This document shows positions 57,361 through 64,000 of a stretch of 64,000 bases of DNA, piece by piece (the stretch's first letter is position 1; the number at the start of each line of letters is the position of its first letter). The notes beneath the pieces are model-generated. The model did not search any database. It was not told the origin of the DNA and saw only the letters and a list, made by a program, of their open reading frames with translations. Position numbers and translations under genes: made by a program. The stretch comes from Pontibacter korlensis. Lineage in GTDB: Bacteria > Bacteroidota > Bacteroidia > Cytophagales > Hymenobacteraceae. Location of the stretch: contig NZ_CP009621.1 of assembly GCF_000973725.1 (NCBI RefSeq), positions 1,958,501 to 2,022,500 of the forward strand, written 5' to 3'.

Positions 57361-59175
57361 GTGAGCGAAAGCAGAGAAAGTTTATACCTTGGCAGAGCCT
57401 CTGGCTTTGCTGAGCAGGAAAAAAAGGCCGCCTCTACCTCCAGCGCTGTTTCGTGGCTGCGGGTAGGCGTGTTTGTAGCTGGTTTAGGGCTGGCGTACCA
57501 CTTCTTCAACACTGGCAATAGTACAGCTGGTGCTGTTACCATCTTGGTATTTTACGGCTTGTTTATACTGGTAATGCGGTGGCATAGTGGGCTTAACTTC
57601 CGTTATCAGCAGTTGCGATTGCTGCGCATGGTTAACGAGCAGGAGGTAGAGCGCTTACAGGGAAAACTCAACAAGTTCGATTCAGGGCAGGAGTTCGTAG
57701 ATGATCATCATCCGTATACTTCAGACCTCGATATCTTTGGACACAATTCGCTCTTCCAACTTCTTAACCACTCGGTAACTAGTATAGGTAAGCTTAAGCT
57801 GGCAACCTGGTTAAGGCAGGCAGGCACGCCACAGGAGGTATTGCAGCGGCAGGAGGCGGTGGCTGAGCTAGCGTCTCCTAATCAGTTAGACTGGCTGCAG
57901 GAACTCCTGGCGCTACCCATGCACTATAAACATGATGCAGAGTCGGCAGAGGGGTTTATAAATTGGTTTAGGAATAAGGCGTTCTTTCGGCAGCATGCAT
58001 GGCTAAAGCCGCTCCTGTTTATACTTCCGGTACTTACGCTGGCAGCCATTGCAGCATGGTTTTACGGCCTGAGCGGCTGGATTGCCGTTGCCTTACTGTT
58101 GGTGCAGTTTCTGTTAGCTTACAGGTTCCGGGTAGAGCGCGACGAGTATTACGAGAAAAGCATTGGCATTTATGAAGCTATGCGTAGCTATACCAAACAG
58201 CTACAGCATATAGAAGGGCATCAGTATAGCTCGCCAGTACTACAGTCGCTACAACAGGAGCTAAAGGCTTCTGGTACTAAAGCCTCTGCCAGTATAAACA
58301 AGCTTGCTAATATCATCGACTTTTTCTCCTGGCGCCTTAGTACATTAATGGCTTTTTTCCTGAACAATACGCTGCTCTGGGACTTTGTGTGGATATATCG
58401 CCTGGAAAGTTGGAAAGAGCAGTACCTGCAGCAGCTGGAACGAAGCCTGGAGGTGCTGGCCGAGCTAGAGGCATTGGCAAGTATAGCTGCTTTCCAGCAC
58501 GCGCATCCACAGTTTGCTGTACCTCAACTTAGCCCTACGCCTTTTCTGTATCAAGCTACTGCCTTGGCACATCCGCTTATTTTCTCAGTAAAGCCTGTTG
58601 CAAATGATTTTGAGATGCAGGGAGCGGGACATTCCATCGTAATTACAGGCTCTAACATGTCAGGCAAAACTACCTTTCTGCGTACAGTAGGTATAAACAT
58701 GGTCTTGGCGCTATTAGGAGCACCAGTCTGTGCCAGAAGTATGACTGTGGCTCCAGCACAAGTATACACAGCTATGCGTACTGCTGATAACCTGGCCGAG
58801 AATACTTCCTCATTCTACGCCGAATTAAAGCGCTTGCGTATGTTGCTAGAGCTGACTGAGCAGGGGGAGCCAGTTTTCTACCTCCTCGATGAAATACTAA
58901 AAGGCACCAACTCCCGTGATCGTCACCTGGGGGCCATGTCACTGATACGTCAGCTTCATAAGCGTAATGCTTCCGGCCTTATCTCTACACATGACCTGGA
59001 GCTTGGGGCAATGGAACAGGAATTGCCAGGTGGCGTAGAAAACTACAGCTTTAACAGCGACATCATTGGGGATAAGATAAACTTTGATTATAAGCTTACT
59101 CCTGGCCTCTGCCGTAGCTTCAATGCCAGCAAACTCATGCAGCTAATGGGTATTGAGATAGAAGAGGAGGCCTAA
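57361..59175 (+). CDS. Membrane-anchored MutS-family ATPase
   Basis: A 604-residue protein starting at GTG. It has about four membrane segments, two near residues 31-75 (VGVFVAGLGLAYHFF, TILVFYGLFILVM) and two near 218-262, then a MutS core with lever-like helices and a complete ATPase: Walker A GSNMSGKTTF near residue 430, DEILKGTNSRDR as Walker B and signature, and LISTHD. The mismatch-binding domain I of MutS is missing. The family is widespread in Bacteroidota, and its job is not mismatch repair on present evidence. Functional assignment to any DNA transaction is inference. Confidence 0.88.
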   Translation: MSESRESLYLGRASGFAEQEKKAASTSSAVSWLRVGVFVAGLGLAYHFFNTGNSTAGAVTILVFYGLFILVMRWHSGLNFRYQQLRLLRMVNEQEVERLQGKLNKFDSGQEFVDDHHPYTSDLDIFGHNSLFQLLNHSVTSIGKLKLATWLRQAGTPQEVLQRQEAVAELASPNQLDWLQELLALPMHYKHDAESAEGFINWFRNKAFFRQHAWLKPLLFILPVLTLAAIAAWFYGLSGWIAVALLLVQFLLAYRFRVERDEYYEKSIGIYEAMRSYTKQLQHIEGHQYSSPVLQSLQQELKASGTKASASINKLANIIDFFSWRLSTLMAFFLNNTLLWDFVWIYRLESWKEQYLQQLERSLEVLAELEALASIAAFQHAHPQFAVPQLSPTPFLYQATALAHPLIFSVKPVANDFEMQGAGHSIVITGSNMSGKTTFLRTVGINMVLALLGAPVCARSMTVAPAQVYTAMRTADNLAENTSSFYAELKRLRMLLELTEQGEPVFYLLDEILKGTNSRDRHLGAMSLIRQLHKRNASGLISTHDLELGAMEQELPGGVENYSFNSDIIGDKINFDYKLTPGLCRSFNASKLMQLMGIEIEEEA

Positions 59176-59319
59176 ATCAGGCGAAGGAATCTGCGATAAA
59201 GAACAAAAGATTGGTTCTGAACTTCATCATCAGAATCAGGACTGTTTATTTGGCAGATCATCCTAGCTGGATATTGTGAGGGATAATTTTATACTTAATT
59301 CAACTAATAAACTCTAACT

Positions 59320-59562
59320 ATGAGAGTAGTAGCCGACATTCCAAATCCGCACGTGAAGATCACGCTGCACTCCTACAATGGTAAGTATATTCTGAAGCTA
59401 GAAAAAGCTAACCTTGAGCAAATTTATAAAATAGAGGAAACAGAAGTGATGGGAGACGAAGGAGCAAAAGCCTTGATAGATGAAGAGTTTATTGAAGCTG
59501 TTGTTAATCGTTTTGTAGAAATGCGCGATGCTTTTGTGAGTACAGTTAGGCGGAATGGGTGA
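59320..59562 (+). CDS. Small conserved-looking protein, unknown function
   Basis: An 80-residue soluble protein of mixed alpha/beta character (VKITLHSYNGKYILKLEKAN, then YKIEETEV and helix EEFIEAVVNRFVEMRDAF). No motif or family is recognised. Codon use and the clear amphipathic helix support a real gene. A 144 bp spacer precedes it, with no obvious terminator of the MutS-like gene. Confidence 0.7.
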   Translation: MRVVADIPNPHVKITLHSYNGKYILKLEKANLEQIYKIEETEVMGDEGAKALIDEEFIEAVVNRFVEMRDAFVSTVRRNG

Positions 59563-59634
59563 GAATAAACCTCGTGCCGGTGCAACTGATAGGATGTGAA
59601 TAGGGTCATATAATCGAACTGCTTCCTAATCCTA

Positions 59635-60108
59635 ATGGTCTCTCAGATAAAAAAGCTCATTATTTTCCCCTTACTGGTGCTTTCTCTCACCTCTTGTGAT
59701 AAAGATGATAAGGTTGATTTGACACAGGAAGTTGAGGCTAAGCGTCTTTTACAGGATATTACCCAAACTCAGAAATGGCAACTTGTAAAAATGACGGGGC
59801 AAATCCGAAATTCTGAAACAACCGGAGCCAATATGCCATGGCAAGAGTTTTATCTATTCCATCCTGATGGAAGCTTTACCAAGTTCATGCAGAGGGGAGG
59901 CGTGTCAACATCAGCTTCCGGTATCTATACATATCACAGAACATCTACTGAATCCTATCTAGAGCTCTTTTACCCGGACTACAGTGATCTGATAGGCAGT
60001 TGTACTAGTGCTGAACCTAAGGAAACCTTAGTGGTGCATAAAAATGGGCTTCAAAGTTCATGGTGGGCATGCGATGGCCCCGGCCTTTGGTATGAAAAGG
60101 TGGACTAA
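59635..60108 (+). CDS. Lipoprotein, unknown function
   Basis: A 157-residue exported protein with a lipobox (LVLSLTSC, Cys21) followed by DKDD, a sorting-like acidic patch. The mature part resembles lipocalin-like small domains in its KWQLVKMTGQIRNSE and LELFYPDYSDLIG strands, and it has three further cysteines or Trp-rich turns (SSWWACDGPGLWYEKV). The comparison with lipocalin-like proteins is tentative. It converges with tsf across a strong terminator. Confidence 0.72.
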   Translation: MVSQIKKLIIFPLLVLSLTSCDKDDKVDLTQEVEAKRLLQDITQTQKWQLVKMTGQIRNSETTGANMPWQEFYLFHPDGSFTKFMQRGGVSTSASGIYTYHRTSTESYLELFYPDYSDLIGSCTSAEPKETLVVHKNGLQSSWWACDGPGLWYEKVD

Positions 60109-60124
60109 CTTTTTCAAATCATAC

Positions 60125-60168
60125 ATATAATAGAAAAGCCCACCTTTCGGCGGGCTTTTCTATTATAT
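60125..60168. terminator. Bidirectional terminator between the lipoprotein gene and tsf
   Basis: ATATAATAGAAAAGCCC (60125-60141) pairs perfectly with GGGCTTTTCTATTATAT (60152-60168), 17 bp, loop of 10 nt. It serves both converging genes. Confidence 0.92.
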
Positions 60169-60181
60169 ACTTTAGCTAAAC

Positions 60182-61015
60182 TTAAGCGATAGCAATACGC
60201 TTGAATTCGCTAACAGTCATGCCTTTGCTAGTGTTGTCCAGCAATTTAGCTACAGATACAGATGGATCTTTCACGAAGTCCTGGTTTAACAGAGTATTGT
60301 CTTTGTAGAACTTGTTCAGTTTGCCCTGAGCAATTTTCTCCAGCATCTGCTCTGGCTTACCTTCAGCACGAGCCTGCTCTTTACCAACCTCAATCTCACG
60401 CTCAACAGTAGCAGCGTCAACGCCGTCTTTGTCAACTGCGATTGGGTTCATGGCAGCAATTTGCATTGCTACGTCTTTACCTACTTCTTCTACTTCAGCA
60501 CCGTTAGTGTTAGTTAGGCCTACTAGTACACCTAATTTACCGTTTGAGTGGTTGTAGTTAACAACTTTCTCAGCAGATACAGTCTCGTAAGACACAACAT
60601 CGATTTTCTCACCGATTTTACCCATCAGGTCAGTGATGTGGTCCTGCAGTGAACGACCGTCAGCCTGAGAAGCAGCAAGAAGCTCTTCTTTAGAAGCAGC
60701 GTTGGTAGAAACAGCAGTCTCCATAGCAGCTTTAGCCAGGTTCTGGAAGTCTTCTACTTTAGATACTGGCTCAGTTTCGCAAGCCAGGGCAATTACTTTA
60801 CCGTTAGTACCGTCTTCGCTTACGTATGTCAGCACGATACCCTCTGAGGTAGCGTTGTCAGCACGCTTGCTGGCAATTTTCTGACCTTGCTTACGAAGAA
60901 TATCTTTAGCTGCCTCAAAGTCGCCGTTAGCTTCAGTAAGCGCCTTCTTGCAGTCCATCATACCGGCTCCGGTTTCCTGACGGAGTTTGTTAACGTCTTG
61001 TGCTGTAATAGCCAT
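60182..61015 (-). CDS. tsf: Elongation factor Ts
   Basis: The nucleotide exchange factor of EF-Tu, 277 residues. The N-terminal UBA-like domain (VNKLRQETGAGMMDCKKALTEANG, described by TGAGMMDCKKAL) and the TDNKVALACET-type core segment (GKVIALACETEPV) are clear. rpsB lies upstream, but a 190 bp spacer with a 14 bp hairpin separates them, so tsf may need its own promoter. Confidence 0.97.
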   Translation of the reverse strand: MAITAQDVNKLRQETGAGMMDCKKALTEANGDFEAAKDILRKQGQKIASKRADNATSEGIVLTYVSEDGTNGKVIALACETEPVSKVEDFQNLAKAAMETAVSTNAASKEELLAASQADGRSLQDHITDLMGKIGEKIDVVSYETVSAEKVVNYNHSNGKLGVLVGLTNTNGAEVEEVGKDVAMQIAAMNPIAVDKDGVDAATVEREIEVGKEQARAEGKPEQMLEKIAQGKLNKFYKDNTLLNQDFVKDPSVSVAKLLDNTSKGMTVSEFKRIAIA

Positions 61016-61139
61016 CTTTTTATAATTAAGAATTATGAATTATAATTATCAGTTTCGTTTCGGGTAAAGTAAGTGGTATTCTGCTTAAACAGGATTTATT
61101 GCCTGTTATACTTCTGTTACCTTTCTAACTCCCCTAAAA

Positions 61140-61181
61140 CAAACTGAACATTGAAGCGCAGTGTGCCCAATGTTCAGTTTG
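61140..61181 (-). terminator. Strong hairpin between rpsB and tsf
   Basis: 61140-61153 and 61168-61181 form a perfect 14 bp inverted repeat (CAAACTGAACATTG and its complement) with a 14 nt loop. On the minus strand it is followed by TTTTAGGGG. It can terminate or attenuate the rplM-rpsI-rpsB transcript. Confidence 0.7.
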
Positions 61182-61205
61182 ATATAGTGCAATATGAATT
61201 ACTTC

Positions 61206-61973
61206 TTATTGCTCGTCGGCTTCTTGCTTCGCTTTGATGCCTTCTTCTTCAGAACGCTTACGCTCAGTTTCCTCTTTGTCCACTTTGCGCTCAGACAGAC
61301 CTTCTTCAATAGCCTTACCTACGATCGATACGATCAGGGCTACAGACTTAGAAGCGTCGTCGTTTGCAGGGATAGGGAAATCTACCTGCTCTGGGTTAGA
61401 GTTTGTATCGCAGATAGCGAATACTGGCAGGTTCAATTTCTGAGCTTCTTTAACCGCGATGTGCTCACGCTTTACGTCCACGATGAACAGAGCAGCTGGT
61501 AGGCGAGACAGGTCAGCGATACCGCCTAGTACTCGATCCAGTTTCTCACGCTCACGAGACAGCATCAGCTTCTCACGTTTCGCCAGTGCTTTAGACTGCT
61601 CTGGGTCTTTCATCATTTTGTCGATGGTAGACATTTTCTTCAGAGACTTACGCACAGTAGCGAAGTTTGTAAGCATACCACCTAACCAACGCTCAGTCAC
61701 GTAAGGCATCTTCAGGCGACGAGCCTCTTCTGCTACGATCTCTTGCGCTTGCTTCTTGGTAGCTACAAACAAAATCTTACGACCAGATTTTGCGATGTTC
61801 TTGATAGCGGCAGTAGCCTCGTCAAGAGCAACCAAAGTTTTGTTCAGGTCAATGATGTGGATACCGTTTTTCTCCATGAAAATGTATGGAGCCATTTTCG
61901 GATCCCACTTGCGGGTAAGGTGACCGAAGTGAACACCTGCCTCAAGTAATTCTTTATAATTAGTACTTGCCAT
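61206..61973 (-). CDS. rpsB: 30S ribosomal protein S2
   Basis: S2, 255 residues, joins the 30S late and recruits S1. LLEAGVHFGHLTRKWDPKM and the RAPAALFIVDVKREHIAVKE-type core (PAALFIVDVKREHIAVKEAQ) are diagnostic, as is DTNSNPEQVDFPIPANDDA. The C-terminus is a Glu/Lys-rich tail. It follows rpsI on the minus strand after 21 bp. Confidence 0.98.
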   Translation of the reverse strand: MASTNYKELLEAGVHFGHLTRKWDPKMAPYIFMEKNGIHIIDLNKTLVALDEATAAIKNIAKSGRKILFVATKKQAQEIVAEEARRLKMPYVTERWLGGMLTNFATVRKSLKKMSTIDKMMKDPEQSKALAKREKLMLSREREKLDRVLGGIADLSRLPAALFIVDVKREHIAVKEAQKLNLPVFAICDTNSNPEQVDFPIPANDDASKSVALIVSIVGKAIEEGLSERKVDKEETERKRSEEEGIKAKQEADEQ

Positions 61974-61994
61974 GTTGTTGATACACCTTTAATA

Positions 61995-62381
61995 TTAACG
62001 TTTGCTGAACTGGAATGAACGACGAGCTTTGCGCTTACCGAACTTCTTACGCTCCACCATACGTGGGTCACGAGTAATGAAGCCCTCTTTCTTAAGAGCT
62101 GTTTTAGTCTCGGCGTTTTCTACTACCAGTGCTTTAGAAATAGCAAGTCTAAGTGCTTCAGCCTGGCCGCTTACACCACCACCTCTAAGATTGGCTTTTA
62201 CATCGTATTTGCCAACGGCTTCTAAGGTTCTGAACGGCTGATTCACAATAGTTTGAAGTACTTCGCTAGGGAAGTAGTCCTTGATATCTCTACCGTTAAT
62301 AGTGATATTCCCTTGCCCGGCCGTCATGTAGATACGAGCCACCGAGGTTTTTCTTCTACCAGATGTATTGATAACTTCCAT
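61995..62381 (-). CDS. rpsI: 30S ribosomal protein S9
   Basis: S9, 128 residues, whose C-terminal tail reaches P-site tRNA. GRRKTSVARIYMTAGQGNIT at the start and RDPRMVERKKFGKRKARRSF with the final QFSKR are conserved. It lies 7 bp after rplM. Confidence 0.98.
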   Translation of the reverse strand: MEVINTSGRRKTSVARIYMTAGQGNITINGRDIKDYFPSEVLQTIVNQPFRTLEAVGKYDVKANLRGGGVSGQAEALRLAISKALVVENAETKTALKKEGFITRDPRMVERKKFGKRKARRSFQFSKR

Positions 62382-62388
62382 TAATTAA

Positions 62389-62838
62389 TTAGATGTTGAG
62401 GGTTAATTCTTTAGGCTGCTGAGCTGCAAATGGATGCTCGCTTCCTGCAAAAACATGAAGATTTCTGAACAGCTCGCGGCCCAGTCTGTTTTTAGGCAAC
62501 ATGCCACGAACAGCGCGCTCTACAAGCAGCGTAGATGATTTAGCCTTAAGCTCACGTGGAGAAGTCTTCTTCTGACCACCTGGGTAACCAGTGTGTGTCA
62601 GGTAGTACTTCTGATCCCACTTACGGCCTGTGAAACGAGTGTCATCAGCATTGATAACGATCACGTTGTCGCCGCAGTCAGCGAAAGGAGTGTATGAAGG
62701 CTTATGCTTGCCCTTCAGGATCTTGGCAACCTCAGATGCCACACGACCCAAGCTTCCTTGCCCTGCATCAATAATCACCCAGCCTTTGTTGGCTGACTTC
62801 TTATTGACAGTAAGGGTCTTATAACTTAAATGATCCAT
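62389..62838 (-). CDS. rplM: 50S ribosomal protein L13
   Basis: L13, 149 residues, an early 50S assembly protein. WVIIDAGQGSLGRVASEVAK and AVRGMLPKNRLGRELFRNLH are family signatures. It is the first gene of the minus-strand rplM-rpsI-rpsB unit, behind a good promoter. Confidence 0.98.
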   Translation of the reverse strand: MDHLSYKTLTVNKKSANKGWVIIDAGQGSLGRVASEVAKILKGKHKPSYTPFADCGDNVIVINADDTRFTGRKWDQKYYLTHTGYPGGQKKTSPRELKAKSSTLLVERAVRGMLPKNRLGRELFRNLHVFAGSEHPFAAQQPKELTLNI

Positions 62839-62902
62839 TTTTAGTGGTTGTAAGCGATTTATTTATTTAAATTATGAACTTTCGGTTCTTGGAAAATGGA
62901 CA

Positions 62903-62934
62903 CAAAGATAGAAGGTATTTATTTGATATGCAAG
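62903..62934 (-). promoter_or_regulatory. Promoter of rplM-rpsI-rpsB
   Basis: Read on the minus strand, CTTG (62934-62931) and TATCTTTG (62910-62903) are 20 nt apart, a good match to the Bacteroidota consensus. The leader to the rplM ATG is about 60 nt. Confidence 0.75.
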
Positions 62935-63093
62935 ATGTCCTGAATAAAATGCTGAAAGAGAGAGCAAAAGGAGTCAAGCGCACGGCCTGTTTATGCGTCC
63001 GGTGCGAGTGTAGGTAAAGTGCTGTAACTATAAAACCCGTGTGCAGTTACTTAATAAAACAACTATACTTAAGCCAAACCAAAGCTAAAAATT

Positions 63094-64000
63094 ATGAAAG
63101 CTATACTTGTAAAACAACCTGGCGGGCCTGAGCAGCTTGTGCTGGGTGAGTACGAAAAGCCTCTGCCGAATCCCTACGAACTGCTGGTAAAAGTACATGC
63201 AACTGCCCTTAACCGTGCAGATACACTGCAGCGGGAGGGCAAGTATCCGCCGCCAAAAGGAGCAAGTCCATTGTTAGGCTTAGAAGTGGCCGGAGTTGTG
63301 GTGGAAGCAGGGGGGAACTGTACACGTTTCAAAAAAGGAGATAAGGTTTTTGGCCTGTTGCCCGGTGGCGGCTATGCAGAGTATGCCATTATCCATGAAG
63401 CGATGGCTATGCCCGTGCCAGATAATTTAAGTATGGAGGAAGCAGCTGCTATACCAGAAGTTTTTCTTACTGCCTGGCAAGCCTTAGCCTGGCTAGGTAA
63501 GCTACAGGCTGGGGAGCGTGTTTTACTTCATGCCGGTGCCAGTGGAGTAGGCACAGCTGCTATACAACTGGCAAGAGCGATGAAAGCTGAGGTGTTGGTA
63601 ACTGCATCGGAGCATAAATTGCAAGCCTGTCTTGATCTTGGTGCCCACAAAGCCATCAACTACAAAGAAGTGCCTTTTGAAGATGAGGTGTTGGCGCACA
63701 CTAATAGCGAGGGGGTAGACGTGATCGTTGATTTCATAGCCGGTCCCTACTTTAACCAGAACCTGGAATGCCTGCGCCTGGATGGCCGCCTGGTTATACT
63801 TGCCAGCCTAGGAGGTGGTAAAGTTTCAGAGGTAGACCTGCGGAAGATCCTAATAAAGCGCTTACAGGTGATGGGATCAACCCTTCGCTCCCGTACCCGT
63901 GGATACCAAATAGAACTGACGGAAGACCTAGGTCAGTTCGCTTTGCCGCTGTTTAGAGAAGGTAAACTTAAACCAGTAATAGATTCTGTTTACAATTGGC
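63094..64000 (+). CDS. NAD(P)H quinone oxidoreductase, PIG3/QOR type, 3' end cut by the window edge
   Basis: The frame is open from ATG 63094 to the window end, 302 codons. It is a zinc-free medium-chain dehydrogenase/reductase: MKAILVKQPGGPEQLVLGEY at the N-terminus, PPPKGASPLLGLEVAGVVVE, and the nucleotide-binding motif HAGASGVGTAAIQLARAM near residue 150. The zinc ligands of alcohol dehydrogenases are missing. The DVIVDFIAGPYF segment matches the PIG3-like branch. Little is left to read, since members are about 320-330 residues. Confidence 0.9.
   Translation, partial: MKAILVKQPGGPEQLVLGEYEKPLPNPYELLVKVHATALNRADTLQREGKYPPPKGASPLLGLEVAGVVVEAGGNCTRFKKGDKVFGLLPGGGYAEYAIIHEAMAMPVPDNLSMEEAAAIPEVFLTAWQALAWLGKLQAGERVLLHAGASGVGTAAIQLARAMKAEVLVTASEHKLQACLDLGAHKAINYKEVPFEDEVLAHTNSEGVDVIVDFIAGPYFNQNLECLRLDGRLVILASLGGGKVSEVDLRKILIKRLQVMGSTLRSRTRGYQIELTEDLGQFALPLFREGKLKPVIDSVYNW

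Noticed and set aside
62978-63006. Inverted repeat GCGCACGG / CCGGTGCG upstream of the quinone oxidoreductase gene
   Set aside because: The stem is short and needs a bulge; no promoter element could be aligned with it.

Overview
The window reads as a stretch of core chromosome from a Bacteroidota bacterium, most likely Cytophagales near Hymenobacteraceae (Pontibacter/Rufibacter-like; genus is a guess). The signs are promoters of the Bacteroidota type (TAnnTTTG about 20 nt after a TTTG/CTTG box), almost no Shine-Dalgarno sequences, Bacteroidota-length proteins (SecA of 1124 aa, RpoC of about 1438 aa), and companions such as the DUF3467 gene after rpoC, DUF2490, SPOR-type and gliding-phylum style lipoproteins. 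No insertion sequence, phage, CRISPR array, tRNA or rRNA was found.

Layout. 1-9.7 kb: end of the rplJL-rpoBC operon plus a DUF3467 gene. 9.7-13.2 kb: str operon rpsL-rpsG-fusA-rpsJ, without tuf, closed by an intrinsic terminator. 13.2-27.7 kb: the merged S10-spc-alpha super-operon from rplC to rplQ, with secY, map, infA, rpmJ and rpoA, an internal promoter before rpsH and a strong terminator after rplQ. 27.7-32.6 kb: carA, eno, a ftsB/divIC-like division gene and an HscA-type Hsp70. 32.6-42.7 kb: mixed metabolic and envelope genes (alpha/beta hydrolase, Ldh-type oxidoreductase, a large secreted TPR protein, Ppx/GppA phosphatase, a pair of related membrane proteins, an rRNA-methyltransferase-like gene, dapF, two GNAT acetyltransferases). 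42.9-53.8 kb: secA, deoC, a SPOR-like lipoprotein, an M20 amidohydrolase, a DUF2490 barrel, Hsp20, an HtrA/DegP protease and an ALDH7-type dehydrogenase. 53.8-54.4 kb: a gene-free 600 bp region with a cluster of DnaA boxes. 54.4-56.8 kb: ECF sigma factor, probable anti-sigma factor and a secreted DUF4097-like protein. 56.9-60.1 kb: RidA, a membrane-anchored MutS-like ATPase and two small orphans. 60.2-62.9 kb, minus strand: rplM-rpsI-rpsB and tsf. The window ends inside a quinone oxidoreductase gene.

Most of the content is translation, transcription, protein export (SecY, SecA) and protein quality control (HscA, Hsp20, HtrA). The least explained signals are: an eight- to ten-fold excess of the word AAGTATA/TATACTT outside the ribosomal operons; the DnaA-box cluster at 54 kb, whose setting does not fit a simple replication origin; a leucine-every-third-residue tract in the protein encoded next to the ECF sigma factor; a tandem pair of paralogous small membrane proteins beside a Ppx/GppA gene; and paired repeats upstream of secA.
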